DNA of 64,000 bases, from NCBI GenBank assembly GCA_020161795.1, contig JAIUOR010000001.1:1-64000 (forward strand), given 5' to 3'. Positions 15,844 through 24,997 of this stretch are shown here, piece after piece (the first letter of the stretch is position 1; the number at the start of each line of letters is the position of its first letter). The DNA comes from Actinomycetota bacterium. Its GTDB lineage: Bacteria; Actinomycetota; Actinomycetes; Propionibacteriales; Propionibacteriaceae. The translations under genes and the position numbers were made by a program. The notes under the pieces are model-generated. The model worked only from the letters and a program-made list of their open reading frames with translations, did no database searches and was not told the origin of the DNA.

Positions 15844-16851
15844 ATGGAAACGCCCGCCCGGCGGCCCACGCTGCGCGATGTCGCGCGGCGGGCCGGGGTC
15901 TCGACCATGACTGTCTCGCGCGTGCTCAACGGCGGCGAGAACGTCCGGCCGGCACTGCGCCGGAAGGTGGAATCGGCGGCCGCTGAGCTCGACTACCGAC
16001 GCAACGAGAACGCGCGGTCCATCCGGCCGGGGCAGCGCTCCAGGCTGGTCGGCGTGATCATCACCAACATCTCGAACCCCTACTACGCCTGGGTGATGAG
16101 CGGTATCGAAGGGGTCATCGGCCGGAGCGGACGGCGCATCCTGGTCGGCATCTCCCACTCCGACGTCGAGCTGGAGAAGGAGCTCGTGCGCGACATGATC
16201 GGCCGCCAGATCGAAGGCCTGATCGTCGTGCCGTCCGACAGCGGGGGAGCGCATCTCTCGCCCGCGCGGCTGGGCATCCCGGTGGCCATCGCCTCCCGTC
16301 CGCTCGCCGGAATCGAGGCGGACACCGTGATGGTGGACGATGTCGGCGGGGCTTTCGAAGGCATCAAGCACGTGCTGGACGCGGGCCGCCGCCGGGTGGC
16401 CTTCGTGGGTGCCGGGGAGTCGGTCTCGACCTCCGTGCGCCGGCTGGCCGGCTACCGGCTCGCGCACGAACGGGCCGGGGTTCCGGTGTTCGACGAGTTG
16501 ATCCGCCGGGACGCGAACGACGTCGCCAGCGCCGAGACGGCCGTGCGGCAACTGCTCGCGCTGCCCGAGCCACCCGACGCGTACTTCACCGCCACCAACC
16601 GGATAGCGGTGGGCGCGCTGCGCGCGCTGCAACCGGTGGCGGGTGAGGATCCGCCCCCGCTGGTGAGCTTCGACGACTTCGACCTGGCCGGCCTGATGTC
16701 CTATCCGCTGGTGATCGTCGATCACGACGCGCCCGCGCTGGGCCGCACGGCCGCCCAGATGCTGCTGCGGCGGATGGACGATCCGGAACCCGGCCCCTAC
16801 GTGCAGGTCACCCTGCCGTCGGCCGTGAAGCGGGTCACTCTGAAGGGCTGA
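15844..16851 (+). CDS. LacI-family regulator of the importer operon
   Basis: A 335-residue repressor. The DNA-binding domain reads TLRDVARRAGVSTMTVSRVLNG, followed by the hinge and a periplasmic-binding-protein-like effector domain (LVGVIITNISNPYYAWVMSG, GRQIEGLIVVPSD, VAFVGAG, LVSFDDFDLA). GTG at 15841 and ATG at 15844 are both possible starts; the ATG is used. No good ribosome site is visible, so the transcript may be leaderless. It is divergent from the importer operon and upstream of the first phosphomannose-isomerase-like gene; matching operator-like sites occur on both sides. Confidence 0.85.
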   Translation: METPARRPTLRDVARRAGVSTMTVSRVLNGGENVRPALRRKVESAAAELDYRRNENARSIRPGQRSRLVGVIITNISNPYYAWVMSGIEGVIGRSGRRILVGISHSDVELEKELVRDMIGRQIEGLIVVPSDSGGAHLSPARLGIPVAIASRPLAGIEADTVMVDDVGGAFEGIKHVLDAGRRRVAFVGAGESVSTSVRRLAGYRLAHERAGVPVFDELIRRDANDVASAETAVRQLLALPEPPDAYFTATNRIAVGALRALQPVAGEDPPPLVSFDDFDLAGLMSYPLVIVDHDAPALGRTAAQMLLRRMDDPEPGPYVQVTLPSAVKRVTLKG

Positions 16852-16865
16852 CGAGACGGCGAATA

Positions 16866-16882
16866 GCTGTTATCGTTACCAA
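16866..16882. promoter_or_regulatory. Operator-like site for the adjacent LacI (copy 2)
   Basis: GCTGTTATCGTTACCAA, the near reverse complement of the site at 15771-15787, lies 29 bases before the start of the phosphomannose-isomerase-like gene. This position would let the upstream LacI repress that gene together with the importer operon. Confidence 0.6.
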
Positions 16883-16910
16883 TCACGTGCTCTTGCAGAG
16901 AGGATGAGCG

Positions 16911-18677
16911 GTGTCCGTACCGGTTCCCTATCAGGACTCCACCTACGACAAGCGGCCATCGATCCCGGTCGCCGGGCGCCACGCGGGATTCCGCGGAGAG
17001 CCGGCCTGGGAACGGCTGGCGGCGGCGATCGCCGGCAGCCGCGTGACGGTGATCGACTGCTACCCGGGGGTCGACGTCACCGCGGTCATCGACCGGGTGC
17101 GGCTCGGCAGCCCGCAGGCGAGGGTGCTCGACATCGAGGACGAGGCCGCGCTGCCGATCGCGCAGATCGACGCGATGATCGCCGGCAATCTCACCGACGA
17201 CCGGGTCTTCGGCGTGATGAGCCACCTCGAACTCGCGGACTTCTACGATGCCGCCGAGCTCGATCGCGTCGCCGCGCAGGTCGAGGCGGCCGACGGCCCG
17301 GTGGTGCTCGTCGGCTGGGGCGCGGCGCTGGTGCCGGTGCCGGCGGATCTGGTGGTGCTGGCCGACCTGCCGCGCTGGGAGATCCAGCAGCGGCAGCGGG
17401 CCGGGATGCCCAACTGGCGCTGCGCGAACGGCGACGAGGATGTGCTGCGCAAGTACAAGCGCGGGTTCTTCGTCGAATGGCGGATCGCCGATCGGCACAA
17501 GCGGCCGCTGTTGCGGCGGATCGACCTGCTGCTCGACACCACTGCCTCGATCGACGAGGCGGTGCTCGTCCCCGGCGAGGCGGTCCGCGCCGGGCTGCGA
17601 CAGGCGACGACCCGTCCGTTCCGCGTGGTGCCCTTCTTCGACCCCGGGGTGTGGGGCGGGCAGTGGATGCGGCAGGTCTGCGGGCTTGATGCGGACACGC
17701 CTAACTTCGCCTGGTGCTTCGACTGCGTGCCCGAGGAGAACTCGCTGCTGCTCGACATCGGCGAGGTGAGCGTCGAGATCCCGGCGATCAACCTGGTGCA
17801 CGCCCACCCCGAGGAGTTGCTGGGAGCCCGCACCCATGCCCGCTTCGGCCCCGAGTTCCCGATCCGCTTCGACTTCCTCGACACGATGAACGGCGGGAAC
17901 CTCTCCCTCCAGGTGCACCCGCTGACCGGCTACATCCAGGATCAGTTCGGCATGCACTACACCCAGGACGAGTCCTACTACCTGCTCGACGCGACCGACG
18001 ACGCGGTGGTGTACCTCGGGCTGCGCACCGGGACGGATCCCGACCAGATGATGGCCGAGCTGCGCGACGCCCAGGGTGGCCAGGTGCAGTTCGAGGCCGA
18101 CCGCTACGTCAACACCTTCCCGGCGCGCAAGCACGACCACTTCCTGATTCCGGCCGGCACCGTGCACTGCAGCGGATCGAACGCCATGGTGCTGGAGATC
18201 TCGGCGACGCCCTTCATCTTCACCTTCAAGATGTGGGACTGGGGCCGCGTGGGCCTGGACGGCCTTCCCCGTCCGATCAACATCGACCACGCCGAGGCCA
18301 ACATCCGGTGGGATCGCGACAGCGAGTGGACGGCCGCGAACCTGGTCGACCGGGTCGAGGAGGTCGCGCGCGGCGAGGGCTGGGTCGAGGAGCGCACCGG
18401 CCTGCACGAACTGGAGTTCATCGAGGTGCGCCGGCACTGGTTCACCGCGCCGGTGCCCCACGACACCGCCGGTACCGTGAACGTGCTGAACCTGGTGGAG
18501 GGCGCCGAGGCGATCGTCGAGAGCCCCTCGGGTGCCTTCGAGCCCTTCGTCGTCCACTACGCGGAGACCTTCATCGTGCCGGCGGCGGTCGGGCCGTACA
18601 CGATCCGACCGTACGGACGCGCCGAGGGTCAGCGATGCGCCACCGTGAAGGCGTTCGTGCGGGGCACTCAGGTCTAG
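16911..18677 (+). CDS. Phosphomannose-isomerase-like protein with N-terminal kinase-like region (copy 1)
   Basis: A 588-residue cytosolic protein, much longer than a usual class I mannose-6-phosphate isomerase (about 300-400). The C-terminal half is the isomerase cupin: LSLQVHP (about residues 332-338), DESYYLL, and PAGTVHCSG supply the Gln, His, Glu and His metal ligands. The N-terminal region has the layout of a uridine-kinase-like domain, but where a P-loop lysine would be expected it reads VIDCYPGVDVTAVIDRV, so it should not phosphorylate. The GTG start follows AGAGGATG. It shares its layout with the protein at 21047. It probably interconverts a sugar 6-phosphate; the substrate is unknown. 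Confidence 0.7.
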   Translation: MSVPVPYQDSTYDKRPSIPVAGRHAGFRGEPAWERLAAAIAGSRVTVIDCYPGVDVTAVIDRVRLGSPQARVLDIEDEAALPIAQIDAMIAGNLTDDRVFGVMSHLELADFYDAAELDRVAAQVEAADGPVVLVGWGAALVPVPADLVVLADLPRWEIQQRQRAGMPNWRCANGDEDVLRKYKRGFFVEWRIADRHKRPLLRRIDLLLDTTASIDEAVLVPGEAVRAGLRQATTRPFRVVPFFDPGVWGGQWMRQVCGLDADTPNFAWCFDCVPEENSLLLDIGEVSVEIPAINLVHAHPEELLGARTHARFGPEFPIRFDFLDTMNGGNLSLQVHPLTGYIQDQFGMHYTQDESYYLLDATDDAVVYLGLRTGTDPDQMMAELRDAQGGQVQFEADRYVNTFPARKHDHFLIPAGTVHCSGSNAMVLEISATPFIFTFKMWDWGRVGLDGLPRPINIDHAEANIRWDRDSEWTAANLVDRVEEVARGEGWVEERTGLHELEFIEVRRHWFTAPVPHDTAGTVNVLNLVEGAEAIVESPSGAFEPFVVHYAETFIVPAAVGPYTIRPYGRAEGQRCATVKAFVRGTQV

Positions 18678-19540
18678 GAGGCGATGGCCCACTGGGCCGC
18701 GCCGAAGAGCGCGGCATCGTCGGGGTGTTCGGCCGGGACGACCTCCACCGGCGCCGCTGCCGCCGCGAAGCCCGCGCTGGTCAGCGGGCCGACGAGATCC
18801 CAGGCGCGCGCGATCGCGCCTCCGATCACGACGATGTCGGCGCCGAAGCTGCGCACCCAGGGCGCGATGGTCTCGGTCATCGCGGTCAGGCCCTCCTGCC
18901 AGACGCGGTGCGCGCTCTGGTCGCCCTCGCGCGCCAACCGGGCGATGTCGATCACGTCGACCTCCTGGCCGGTGGTGTCGCGGAACGCGCGGCGGAGCGC
19001 GCGCCGTGACATCCAGTCCTCCAGATCGCGGCCGCGATGGGTGAGCACGTACACGAACCCGTCGGGAGGTACCTGGTCGCCGGACTTCACCGGGTAGCCG
19101 TCCGCGATGAAGCTGGAGCCCACGCCGGTCCCCAGCGTCAGACAGACCGCCCGCCGGTGCCCGCGGGCAGCGCCGGCCGCCACCTCGCCGACCCCGAAGG
19201 CGTCGGCGTCGTTGAGGAACCGGATCGCTGGCGCTCCCAGGCCGGCCCGCAGCGCAGCGCCGACATCGGCACCGTTGAGTGCCTCGAACTTGGCGACCCC
19301 CTCGAACCGGCCGATTCCCGCGGCGTAGTCGAACGGCCCCGGGATGGCCACCCCCCACGCAGCGTCCGCGGGAGCCGCGATGCCGCGGCCGGCAGCGACG
19401 AAGGCGTCGAACAACTCCTCACGTCCGGCGACCAGCGGCAGGGGCACGTCCTGACGGGCGAGCACCCGTCCGGCGGCGAGGTCGATCAGCGCGGCGGTGA
19501 CGTGCGACCCGCCGATCTCCAGCACCGGAATCGCGTTCAT
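18674..19540 (-). CDS. ROK-family sugar kinase lacking the zinc motif
   Basis: A 288-residue ROK protein. The phosphate loops are LEIGGSHVTAALID at the N-terminus and TLGTGVGSSFIADG in the middle, with FLNDADAFGVGE holding the catalytic Asp. The usual ROK zinc signature CxCGxxGCxE is missing; the equivalent region reads VYVLTHRGRDLEDWMS. It starts at the ATG at 19540 with GGAG 5 bases before. The frame runs open upstream but without start or domain support. Its stop overlaps the end of the isomerase-like gene. It probably phosphorylates a hexose made available by this island. Confidence 0.8.
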   Translation of the reverse strand: MNAIPVLEIGGSHVTAALIDLAAGRVLARQDVPLPLVAGREELFDAFVAAGRGIAAPADAAWGVAIPGPFDYAAGIGRFEGVAKFEALNGADVGAALRAGLGAPAIRFLNDADAFGVGEVAAGAARGHRRAVCLTLGTGVGSSFIADGYPVKSGDQVPPDGFVYVLTHRGRDLEDWMSRRALRRAFRDTTGQEVDVIDIARLAREGDQSAHRVWQEGLTAMTETIAPWVRSFGADIVVIGGAIARAWDLVGPLTSAGFAAAAAPVEVVPAEHPDDAALFGAAQWAIAS

Positions 19541-19767
19541 CGGGACTCCGTTCCCAGGGTGGGCAGCGCCGGTGCTGAACCGGGTGGGCAGCTGATCATG
19601 GCGACATGGTAGCGGGGGTTCCGGGCGCGATGGCCGGCCGGTTTCAGTGGACCTGCCGGCCGATGGCGAGGCAGGATGTGTCCGCCGGGCGTGCACGGCG
19701 CGGGCCCCGCCGAGTGGCGGCAACGGGCCCGGCGGCGGGTGCCCGGGAGAGGGATGGCAGGACGGTC

Positions 19768-20991
19768 GTGAGCAGCAACGCGGGAGTCGCCAACATCAAT
19801 GGCGGCGTCATGAAGGAGAACAACCTCCGCCTCATCCTGGAGACGGTCCGTTCGCGTCAGCGGGTGTCGCGCAAGGAGCTTGCCGCGCTCACCGGGCTCA
19901 CCGCGGCGACCGTCACCAACCTGGTCAAGAAGCTCCTGCGGGACGGCTTCCTGCTGGAGGGGGAGCGGGGCGAATCCCGCAGCGGACCGCGTCCGATCTT
20001 CCTTGAGCTCAATGCCGGCTGGGGCTATGTGGTCGGCGTGGAGCTGACCGCCACCGACATCATCTGCGTGCTCACCGACTTCCGGGCGCAGGTGCTCCAC
20101 CGCCTCGACGTTCCCTTCGACATGGAAGCGGGCCGGGAGGCCGTGCTCGATCTGCTGGTGGCCACGGTGGTCGAGGCGATCGCCGGCTCGGGGGTGGAAC
20201 GGGAGCGGATCCGGGGGATCGGAATCGTGTCCGCCGGTCCGTTCAGCCGGGCCAGGGGCGAGATGATCGCGCCGCCCAACTTCCCCGGCTGGCGCCGCAC
20301 CCCGATCAAGCGGATCGTCGAGGAGCGAGTGGGCATCCCGGTCTGGTTCGACAAGGAGACCCAGGCCGCCGCCTTCGGCGAGTACTGGTTCGGGGAGGCC
20401 GCCGGTTCCCGGGTCCTCTTCGCCTGCAACGTCTTCCGGGTGGGGATCGGCGGCGGCATCCTGGTCGACGGCAAGGCCTATCGCGGTCATCGCGAGAACG
20501 CCGGGAACATCGGGCACACCAAGATCGCCCTGGACGGCGAACTCTGCACCTGCGGTGAGATCGGCTGCCTGGAGACCGTCGGGGACGGCCGGGCCGCGGT
20601 CCGTGCGGTGCGGGCCCGCTTCGCCGAGCGGCCGGACGAGTTCGAGGGCGTCTCCGATCCCGGCGAGATCGACTTCGGGTTCGTCGTCCGCGGTGCCGAG
20701 AGCGGCCATCCGGCCTGCCGGGAGGCGGTCGGGGACTGCGCGCAGTACGTGGGCATGGTGCTGGCGAACGTGATCCGCACCGTCGCTCCCGACACCGTCG
20801 TGCTGTGCGGGGAGTTTCCCGACGACTGCGAGTACTTCGTCAAGCAGTGCATTCGCAGCGCCTCCGCGCGCTTCGACCTGGCCCAGGAGGACGTCCGGAT
20901 CTACCACTCGACGCTCGGGCCGCAGATCGCCGCGCTGGGCGGAGTCGCGATCGTCCTTGACAACCTCGGACCCTCCTCCGAAGATAGTTAA
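19768..20991 (+). CDS. ROK-family transcriptional repressor (NagC/XylR type)
   Basis: A 407-residue regulator. The N-terminal winged helix includes VSRKELAALTGLTAATVTNLVKKL, followed by a ROK sugar-binding domain with GIGIVSAGPF, a GIGGGILVDGKAYRG loop and the full zinc motif CTCGEIGCLE. The GTG at 19768 is preferred to the ATG at 19810 because homologous regulators begin with a conserved helix (VANINGGVMKENNLR) that would otherwise be cut. It is divergent from the ROK kinase and upstream of the second isomerase-like gene, which it may control. Confidence 0.8.
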   Translation: MSSNAGVANINGGVMKENNLRLILETVRSRQRVSRKELAALTGLTAATVTNLVKKLLRDGFLLEGERGESRSGPRPIFLELNAGWGYVVGVELTATDIICVLTDFRAQVLHRLDVPFDMEAGREAVLDLLVATVVEAIAGSGVERERIRGIGIVSAGPFSRARGEMIAPPNFPGWRRTPIKRIVEERVGIPVWFDKETQAAAFGEYWFGEAAGSRVLFACNVFRVGIGGGILVDGKAYRGHRENAGNIGHTKIALDGELCTCGEIGCLETVGDGRAAVRAVRARFAERPDEFEGVSDPGEIDFGFVVRGAESGHPACREAVGDCAQYVGMVLANVIRTVAPDTVVLCGEFPDDCEYFVKQCIRSASARFDLAQEDVRIYHSTLGPQIAALGGVAIVLDNLGPSSEDS

Positions 20992-21046
20992 AGCAATGAA
21001 GCAACTGTCCGCGTGAGCCCGTCTCCGCGGAGGAGGTAGGTGTCCC

Positions 21047-22858
21047 ATGCCCCTGTACGAGTACTACGAGAATGCCGCGAACTCCGTTCCGTTGACCTCG
21101 GACGACTTCGCCGGCGTGACTCAGGGAACCGACGCGGTGGTCACCGCGTTGGCCGCGCTGGCCAAGCCCGGCACCCGGCTCGGCCTCGACGGCTGGTACG
21201 GCGTGAACTGGCCGGCGCTGATCGACCGCATCGTCGCGGCGGCCGAGGTCGAGGTGGTGGCCATCGACGCCAGCGAGCTGTTCGTGTCCCCCGAGCAGAT
21301 CGCCGCCTACCAGGCCACCTACGAGACCGACGATCCGTCCTTCGGCTGGGTGAACTCCGAAGGCGTGCTCGAAGACCTGCTGGACGCCGACCGCATCGCC
21401 GCCCTGCGGGATCGCCTGGCCGAGGCCAGGGGCGGAGGCGCCGCGGTGCTGGTGTACGGGCCGGCGGCCTGCATCGCCGCCCTCGAGGGTGAGTACGACA
21501 CCCGCGTCTACGTCGACTTCACGATGCAGCCGATGCTGTGGCAGATGTGGGGCGGCGAGTTGGTCACCTTCGGCCGCAAGGAGGCCAACCCCGACTACTT
21601 CTGGAAGAAGTACTACTACAACGACTTCTACCTGCTCTACCGGCAGAAGAAGGTCGCCTTCGCCGCGATGGACTACTACGTCAGCGCGGTGCGCGACGAC
21701 GCCCTGGTGATGCTGGGCCGCGAGGTCTACGACAAGGTGATCGACGAGCTGGTGCTGCGTCCCATCAAGCAGGTGAAGATCCTGCAGCCGGGCCCGTGGG
21801 GCGCCTACCGCTACCGCGACCTGTGGGAGGTCGACGGCCTGGAGTGCAACGCCTGGAACGAGCTGGCCGGCATCGAGCTGAGCATCATGGTCGAGCTCGG
21901 CGAGGGCGGCGCGCCGCTGTTCATGCCCACCCAGAACATCATGCAGCGCCCCGAGCAGCTGGTGGGCAAGCACGTGATGACGGAGTACCCCGACCTGTTC
22001 CCGCTGCAGGTCTGGCTCGACGACGGGTACTTCCCCAAGCCGGTGTCCTTCGAGCGCTCCAGCATGCCGATCCACGACCATCCCTCGACCGACTACGTCC
22101 GCGAGCACTTCAACGAGCCGCTTGGTCGCTACGAGACCTACTACATCGTCGAGTCCTACGCCGGCTCCAGCACCTGGATGGGGTACCACGAGGACGCGGA
22201 CCTGGAGGAGTGGGAGCGTCTCTGCGTGGAGTCGCAGAACCGGGTGGAGATCCCGAACTGGCAGGACTACGTGGTGCGGTGGGACACCAATGTCGGCGAC
22301 CTGTTCCTGATCCCGCCGGGCACCACCCACGGCCACGGCGGTAACCAGATGATCCTGGAGATGGACACCGGGCCGAGCGTCGCGGGCACCGAGTACTCGT
22401 TCTTCACCTACGACTTCGCCCGGCCGACCTGGGACGACCAGACGAAGACCATGACGGCGCCGCCGATGAAGATGCACACCGCGCACTCCTTCGACAACCA
22501 CAAGTGGATCCGGAAGAGCCGGGTGGAGTCGCACCACCGGGCGCGCCCGATCGCGATCGACGGCGACGGCAAGTTCCGCAAGGATCAGTACACCTCGCTG
22601 CCCGAGATGCCGTTCCACATCGAGCGCGTCTTCATGGAGAAGCGTGCCGTGAACGACACCGAGGGCAAGTACATGCACATTGCCACCCTCACCGAGGGTT
22701 CGCGGGTGACGGTGCGCTCGCTCGCCCACCCGGAGCGGGAGACCACGATCGACCGGCTGCAGGCCTGCACCATCCCGGCCGGGATGGGCGAGTACGAGTT
22801 CATCAACCTCGACGGCTCGCACGCGATGGTCGTGATCCTGCGGCTCAAGCAGGGCTGA
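21047..22858 (+). CDS. Phosphomannose-isomerase-like protein with N-terminal kinase-like region (copy 2)
   Basis: A 603-residue paralogue of the protein at 16911. The N-terminal pseudo-kinase region reads LGLDGWYGVNWPALIDRIV where a P-loop would sit, again without the lysine. A tyrosine-rich middle (PDYFWKKYYYNDFYLLYRQ) follows. The cupin half has PIHDHPSTDYV (about residues 340-350), RYETYYIVES and PPGTTHGHGGNQM as metal ligands. GGAGGAGG lies 11 bases before the ATG. It is followed after 2 bases by the mutarotase-like gene, so the two form an operon. A sugar or sugar-phosphate isomerase is likely; the exact reaction cannot be read. Confidence 0.65.
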   Translation: MPLYEYYENAANSVPLTSDDFAGVTQGTDAVVTALAALAKPGTRLGLDGWYGVNWPALIDRIVAAAEVEVVAIDASELFVSPEQIAAYQATYETDDPSFGWVNSEGVLEDLLDADRIAALRDRLAEARGGGAAVLVYGPAACIAALEGEYDTRVYVDFTMQPMLWQMWGGELVTFGRKEANPDYFWKKYYYNDFYLLYRQKKVAFAAMDYYVSAVRDDALVMLGREVYDKVIDELVLRPIKQVKILQPGPWGAYRYRDLWEVDGLECNAWNELAGIELSIMVELGEGGAPLFMPTQNIMQRPEQLVGKHVMTEYPDLFPLQVWLDDGYFPKPVSFERSSMPIHDHPSTDYVREHFNEPLGRYETYYIVESYAGSSTWMGYHEDADLEEWERLCVESQNRVEIPNWQDYVVRWDTNVGDLFLIPPGTTHGHGGNQMILEMDTGPSVAGTEYSFFTYDFARPTWDDQTKTMTAPPMKMHTAHSFDNHKWIRKSRVESHHRARPIAIDGDGKFRKDQYTSLPEMPFHIERVFMEKRAVNDTEGKYMHIATLTEGSRVTVRSLAHPERETTIDRLQACTIPAGMGEYEFINLDGSHAMVVILRLKQG

Positions 22859-22860
22859 TC

Positions 22861-23841
22861 ATGACGGTGCGTGTGGAGCGGGCGGGGGTGGCCGCCGAGA
22901 TCCAGTTGGCCGGCTGCATGGTGAGCCCGCTGTTCGACCTGGACGGCGAGACCGTCCGTCCGCTCTACACGGCACCGTGGCCGGACTTTCCCGACCCGCT
23001 GCTGTCGAAGCTCCGCGGGGATTTCCTGTGCGCGCCCTTCGGCATCGCCCCGGCCGCCCCCGATCGTCTCCCCACCCGATGGCAGGTGGGGGAGGAGACC
23101 ACCGAGTCGGCGTCCTCCCACGCCCACGGCTACCCGGCGAACGCCGAGTGGCAGCTGTCGCGGGCCGGTGACGGCCAGGCCGAGTTCGTCCTGGAACTGC
23201 CCGAGGCCGAGCCGATCGCGCGGGCCAGCCGGCGGGTGATCTGCGAGCCCGGCAGGGTGGTGATCGACGACCAGCTGATCCCCCGGCGGGACACCCGGCT
23301 GCCGCTGGGGCTGCACCCGATGGTGCGGCTGCCCGAGGTCGAGGGCGGCGCTGTCGTCCTGCCACCTGGGTGCCGCAGCCTGGCGACCTATCCGGTGCCG
23401 GTGGATGCCAGTTCGATCCTGGCGCAGGACGTGACCTTCGACGACCTTCGCCGTGCCCCGCTGCGGGCGGGCGGCAGCATCGATCTGAGTCGCCTGCCGC
23501 TGGCCCTCGACACCGAGGAACTGGTGCAGCTGTGCGACGTGACGACCCCGTCCGTGGCGGTGGAGAACCGCGCCGAGGGCTACCGGCTCACCATCGCCTG
23601 GGATGCGGCGCTGCGGCACTGCCTGCTGTGGATCAGCAATCGCGGCCGGAACTTCGAGCCGTGGAACGGCCGCAACCTCTGCCTCGGGGTGGAGCCGGTG
23701 ACCTCGGCCTTCGATCTGGGCGCCGTGATCTCAGCCGGAGCGAACCCGATGGCGATCGACGGCCTGGCGACCGCGGTCGAACTCACCGCGGGCGAGCCGT
23801 ACCGGCTGAGCCACAGCTTCAGCCTGGCAAGCCTGCGATAG
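22861..23841 (+). CDS. Aldose 1-epimerase-like (mutarotase-fold) protein
   Basis: A 326-residue protein with the galactose-mutarotase beta-sandwich pattern: SHAHGYPANAEWQLSRAG carries the substrate His, LGLHPMVRLPE the second His, and the end reads LCLGVEPVTSAFDLG with the catalytic-type Glu. It probably converts sugar anomers or scavenges hexose-phosphate anomers. It starts at the ATG at 22861, 2 bases after the isomerase-like stop. Its 3' end overlaps the end of the convergent LacI gene by 23 bases. Confidence 0.75.
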   Translation: MTVRVERAGVAAEIQLAGCMVSPLFDLDGETVRPLYTAPWPDFPDPLLSKLRGDFLCAPFGIAPAAPDRLPTRWQVGEETTESASSHAHGYPANAEWQLSRAGDGQAEFVLELPEAEPIARASRRVICEPGRVVIDDQLIPRRDTRLPLGLHPMVRLPEVEGGAVVLPPGCRSLATYPVPVDASSILAQDVTFDDLRRAPLRAGGSIDLSRLPLALDTEELVQLCDVTTPSVAVENRAEGYRLTIAWDAALRHCLLWISNRGRNFEPWNGRNLCLGVEPVTSAFDLGAVISAGANPMAIDGLATAVELTAGEPYRLSHSFSLASLR

Positions 23842-24883
23842 GCGCGACCCCGGCGGGGTGGTTCGGGGCGTCCAGCCAGCCCGGGTACTCCGAGCCGCGC
23901 AGCACCAGCTGGGTCGGTAGCAGGACGGTCTGGTAGGGGTCGTGGTGGCCGGTCAGCCGGCGCAGCAGCATCCGCGCGGCATCGCGACCCATCCGGTCGA
24001 TGTCCTGGCTGACCGTCGAGAGGCCCGGCCCGATCAGGTGGGCGACCTCGAAGTCGTCGAAGCCGATCAGTGGAACGCTGCCGCCCCGGGCGCGGAAGGC
24101 CTGCAACGCGCCGATCGCGGCGCGGTTGTTGGCCGCGAAGATCGAATCCGCCTCACCGCTGTCGAGCAGCTCCAGCACCTTCTCCTCGGCGTCCTGCCGG
24201 GAGTGGGCGTCGATCGCGAGCGGCTGCGAATCGGCCGACAGGCCGACCTCCTCCAGCGCCGCGCAGTAGCCGCGGTAGCGCTCCCGGATGGTGTAGATCT
24301 GCAGCGAGTCGCCGAGGAAGGCGATCGATCTGGCGCCGGCGTGATAGAGCGCCCGGGTGGCCGCCGCGCTGCCGCCGGCATTGTCGGCCAGCACCACGTC
24401 GGCCTCGAAGTAGCCGGCCGGCCGGTCGAGGAAGACCAGCGGCGGGATCGGCGGGCGAACCTCCGACCAGGGCCTCCCGGGGCGTCGTGGCGGCACGATG
24501 ATCAGGCCGTCGACCCGCTGTTCCATGAGCCGGTCGAGGATCTCGTCGTGGTGCTCGCCGCTCTCCTCCGAACTGGACACGATGAGCATGTAGCCCTCGG
24601 CGGAGACGACCTCTTCGATCGCTCGGGCCAGGGTGGAGTAGTAGGGGTTGGCCAGGTCGCTGATGATCAGGCCGAGCATCCGACTCGTCCAGCCGGGACG
24701 GATGCTGGCGGCGGCCAGGTTGCGACGGTAGCCGAGCACGCGGATCGCCCGATCGATGCGCGCGGTGAGCGCCGGATCGATGTTGGTCTCGCCGTTGACG
24801 AAGCGGGAGACGGTCTTGATGCTGACCTCGGCCAGCTTGGCGACGTCCTTCATCGTCGGGTTGGATGCCGCATCACCTCTCAC
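23819..24883 (-). CDS. LacI-family regulator of the Rbs-type operon
   Basis: A 354-residue repressor. The headpiece is TMKDVAKLAEVSIKTVSRFVNGE, followed by a standard effector domain (MLGLIISDLANPYYSTLA, EQRVDGLIIVPPR, SIAFLGDS, LIGFDDFEVA). The GTG start at 24883 gives MRGDAASNPTMKDV; the ATG ten codons later is possible. It is divergent from the importer operon at 25058, and two palindromes flank the promoter between them. The importer sugar or an intermediate is the likely inducer. Confidence 0.85.
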   Translation of the reverse strand: MRGDAASNPTMKDVAKLAEVSIKTVSRFVNGETNIDPALTARIDRAIRVLGYRRNLAAASIRPGWTSRMLGLIISDLANPYYSTLARAIEEVVSAEGYMLIVSSSEESGEHHDEILDRLMEQRVDGLIIVPPRRPGRPWSEVRPPIPPLVFLDRPAGYFEADVVLADNAGGSAAATRALYHAGARSIAFLGDSLQIYTIRERYRGYCAALEEVGLSADSQPLAIDAHSRQDAEEKVLELLDSGEADSIFAANNRAAIGALQAFRARGGSVPLIGFDDFEVAHLIGPGLSTVSQDIDRMGRDAARMLLRRLTGHHDPYQTVLLPTQLVLRGSEYPGWLDAPNHPAGVAPIAGLPG

Positions 24884-24941
24884 GGGGACTGATCCTAGAC
24901 GCCCGCGGGCGGTTGTGGGGGCTTTGATCAGATCACGCCTG

Positions 24942-24953
24942 AATAACGTTGTC
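24942..24953. promoter_or_regulatory. LacI operator, distal half-perfect copy
   Basis: AATAACGTTGTC resembles the perfect palindrome AACAACGTTGTT at 24998-25009, with the same ACGTTGT core. The centres are 56 bp apart, suitable for binding by two repressor dimers on either side of the promoter. Confidence 0.55.
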
Positions 24954-24962
24954 TGGATGCGC

Positions 24963-24992
24963 TTGCCTCAGATTACAGCGAAGTGCTAGCTT
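24963..24992 (+). promoter_or_regulatory. Candidate promoter of the Rbs-type operon
   Basis: TTGCCT at 24963-24968 and TAGCTT at 24987-24992, 18 bases apart, resemble -35 and -10 boxes. They lie between the two LacI-type palindromes and 66 bases before the binding-protein start. The match is moderate. Confidence 0.4.
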
Positions 24993-24997
24993 GACGG

